Assembly: GCA_015680685.1 (NCBI GenBank) | Contig: MNCI01024020.1 | Coordinates: forward strand, 426,355 to 468,453 | Origin: Gnetum montanum | Taxonomy: Eukaryota > Streptophyta > Gnetopsida > Gnetales > Gnetaceae | DNA: 42,099 nucleotides | Direction: 5' to 3' | Shown: positions 41,655 through 42,099 of the stretch, piece after piece | Numbering within the stretch: position 1 is the first letter of the stretch | Layout: each line of letters opens with the position of its first letter | Notes under the pieces: generated by a model | Seen by the model: only the letters and a program-made list of their open reading frames with translations | Databases searched by the model: none | What the model was told of the DNA's origin: nothing | Position numbers and translations under genes: made by a program

Positions 41655-42099
41655 ATGACTTCTCCAAGAATTGCTGCTAACACCTCTAACCTCAAGGTTC
41701 CCTTCACGATTCAAGGCATTACAAGTGCCAAACAACCACTCAGCCTAAGGCTAGGGCCACATCAATCCCTTAGGATCCAAAATCGAGGACCTGAGGGTTT
41801 GGCCCAACAAAATGAGCATTATAACTTTCTCTGTGCAAAGGTGCAGGAAAACCTGCCCTTGGATGCACAAGAACTCGAAGACAAACATAGCTTCGAGTTC
41901 GTTTACTGCAATGGGAAGGAATTTGTTCCCACTCCCAGTGCTTCCATTCCTTTGACACAAATGAATCAATGGCTTCTAGACCAGCTAATCTAGTTGTCTA
42001 GGCTTAGGGAGTAGCAGGACACAGCGTCCAACCATGATGAGACCTTCCAGGATGGCCAAGAAGAGCTCTATTCTCAATCCAATGGGGGAGGTCAAACCA
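41655..42099 (+). pseudogene. gag: Start of gag of element 3, runs off the window
   Basis: ATG 41655 (MTSPRIAANTSNLKVPFTIQ) fits the ATG-to-homology distance in elements 2 and b. EHYNFLCAKVQENLPLDAQE and FVYCNGKEFVPT align with the Gag N-termini of elements 1 and 2. TAG codons at 41991 and 42012 interrupt an otherwise open frame that reaches the window end (DETFQDGQEELYSQSNGGG). The rest lies outside. Confidence 0.85.

Overview
The window is a nest of LTR retrotransposons from the nuclear genome of a land plant. I see no host gene. All the elements appear to belong to one Ty3/gypsy family of the Tat/Ogre type. Evidence for this is an archaeal-type second RNase H after the normal one, a primer-binding site matching the 3' end of plant tRNA-Asn, a shared LTR start TGAAACACC, a shared polypurine tract (AACAAAGAGGGGCC) and a DD35E integrase. 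I cannot name the species. A large, repeat-rich, heavily methylated genome is the best fit, because the young elements are rich in CpG and the old ones are nearly CpG-free with many TAG/TGA stops.

Layout. 1-15274 (+): element 1, cut by the left window edge inside gag, then protease (PR), a 5.2-kb interval, reverse transcriptase/RNase H/integrase, a repeat-rich spacer, polypurine tract and 3' LTR. It sits in the protease of element b. 15275-20797 (-): element b, old and decayed (PR end, gag, PBS, 5' LTR), which sits in the gag of element a. 20798-23741 (-): gag start, PBS and LTR of element a. That LTR also has a polypurine tract on its outer side, so it is shared with element c (23742-31424, -), giving a head-to-tail array. 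Element c has decayed integrase and RT, and then the start of its own PR-RT interval. 31425-32718 plus 40822-42099 (+): element 3 (5' LTR, PBS, leader, start of gag), inserted in element c. 32719-40816 (+): element 2, complete, with a perfect 5-bp target duplication AACCC, inserted in the 5' LTR of element 3. It has gag-PR but no RT, RNase H or integrase, so it is non-autonomous.

The most interesting system is the PR-RT interval. In element 1 it looks like a sense-strand intron (donor at 3530, acceptor at 8751-8752, both phase 0). Inside it, on the opposite strand, lies what appears to be an entire multi-exon gene (8340 down to 4208: TATA box, about eight exons with GT-AG borders, about 1,065 codons, coiled-coil part and acidic tail). 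A decayed homologue of its exon 2 lies, again antisense, in the PR-RT interval of the much older element c (31127-31424), so the arrangement is old and inherited with the element. Element 2 keeps the same intron borders but has lost both the antisense gene and pol.

A second unexplained feature is a family of units about 30 nt apart, each a tiny stem-loop (GTC-N6-GAC or GGCC-N6-GGCC) followed by TAAACTRG. They are found in the PR-RT intron and after integrase in both young elements, and after integrase in old element c. In a working cycle, full-length sense RNA would be primed by tRNA-Asn and translated as Gag-PR. Splicing would join PR to RT-RNH-IN, and the antisense promoter would make the extra protein independently. 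Element 2 would need pol supplied in trans. No pol copy here is intact.
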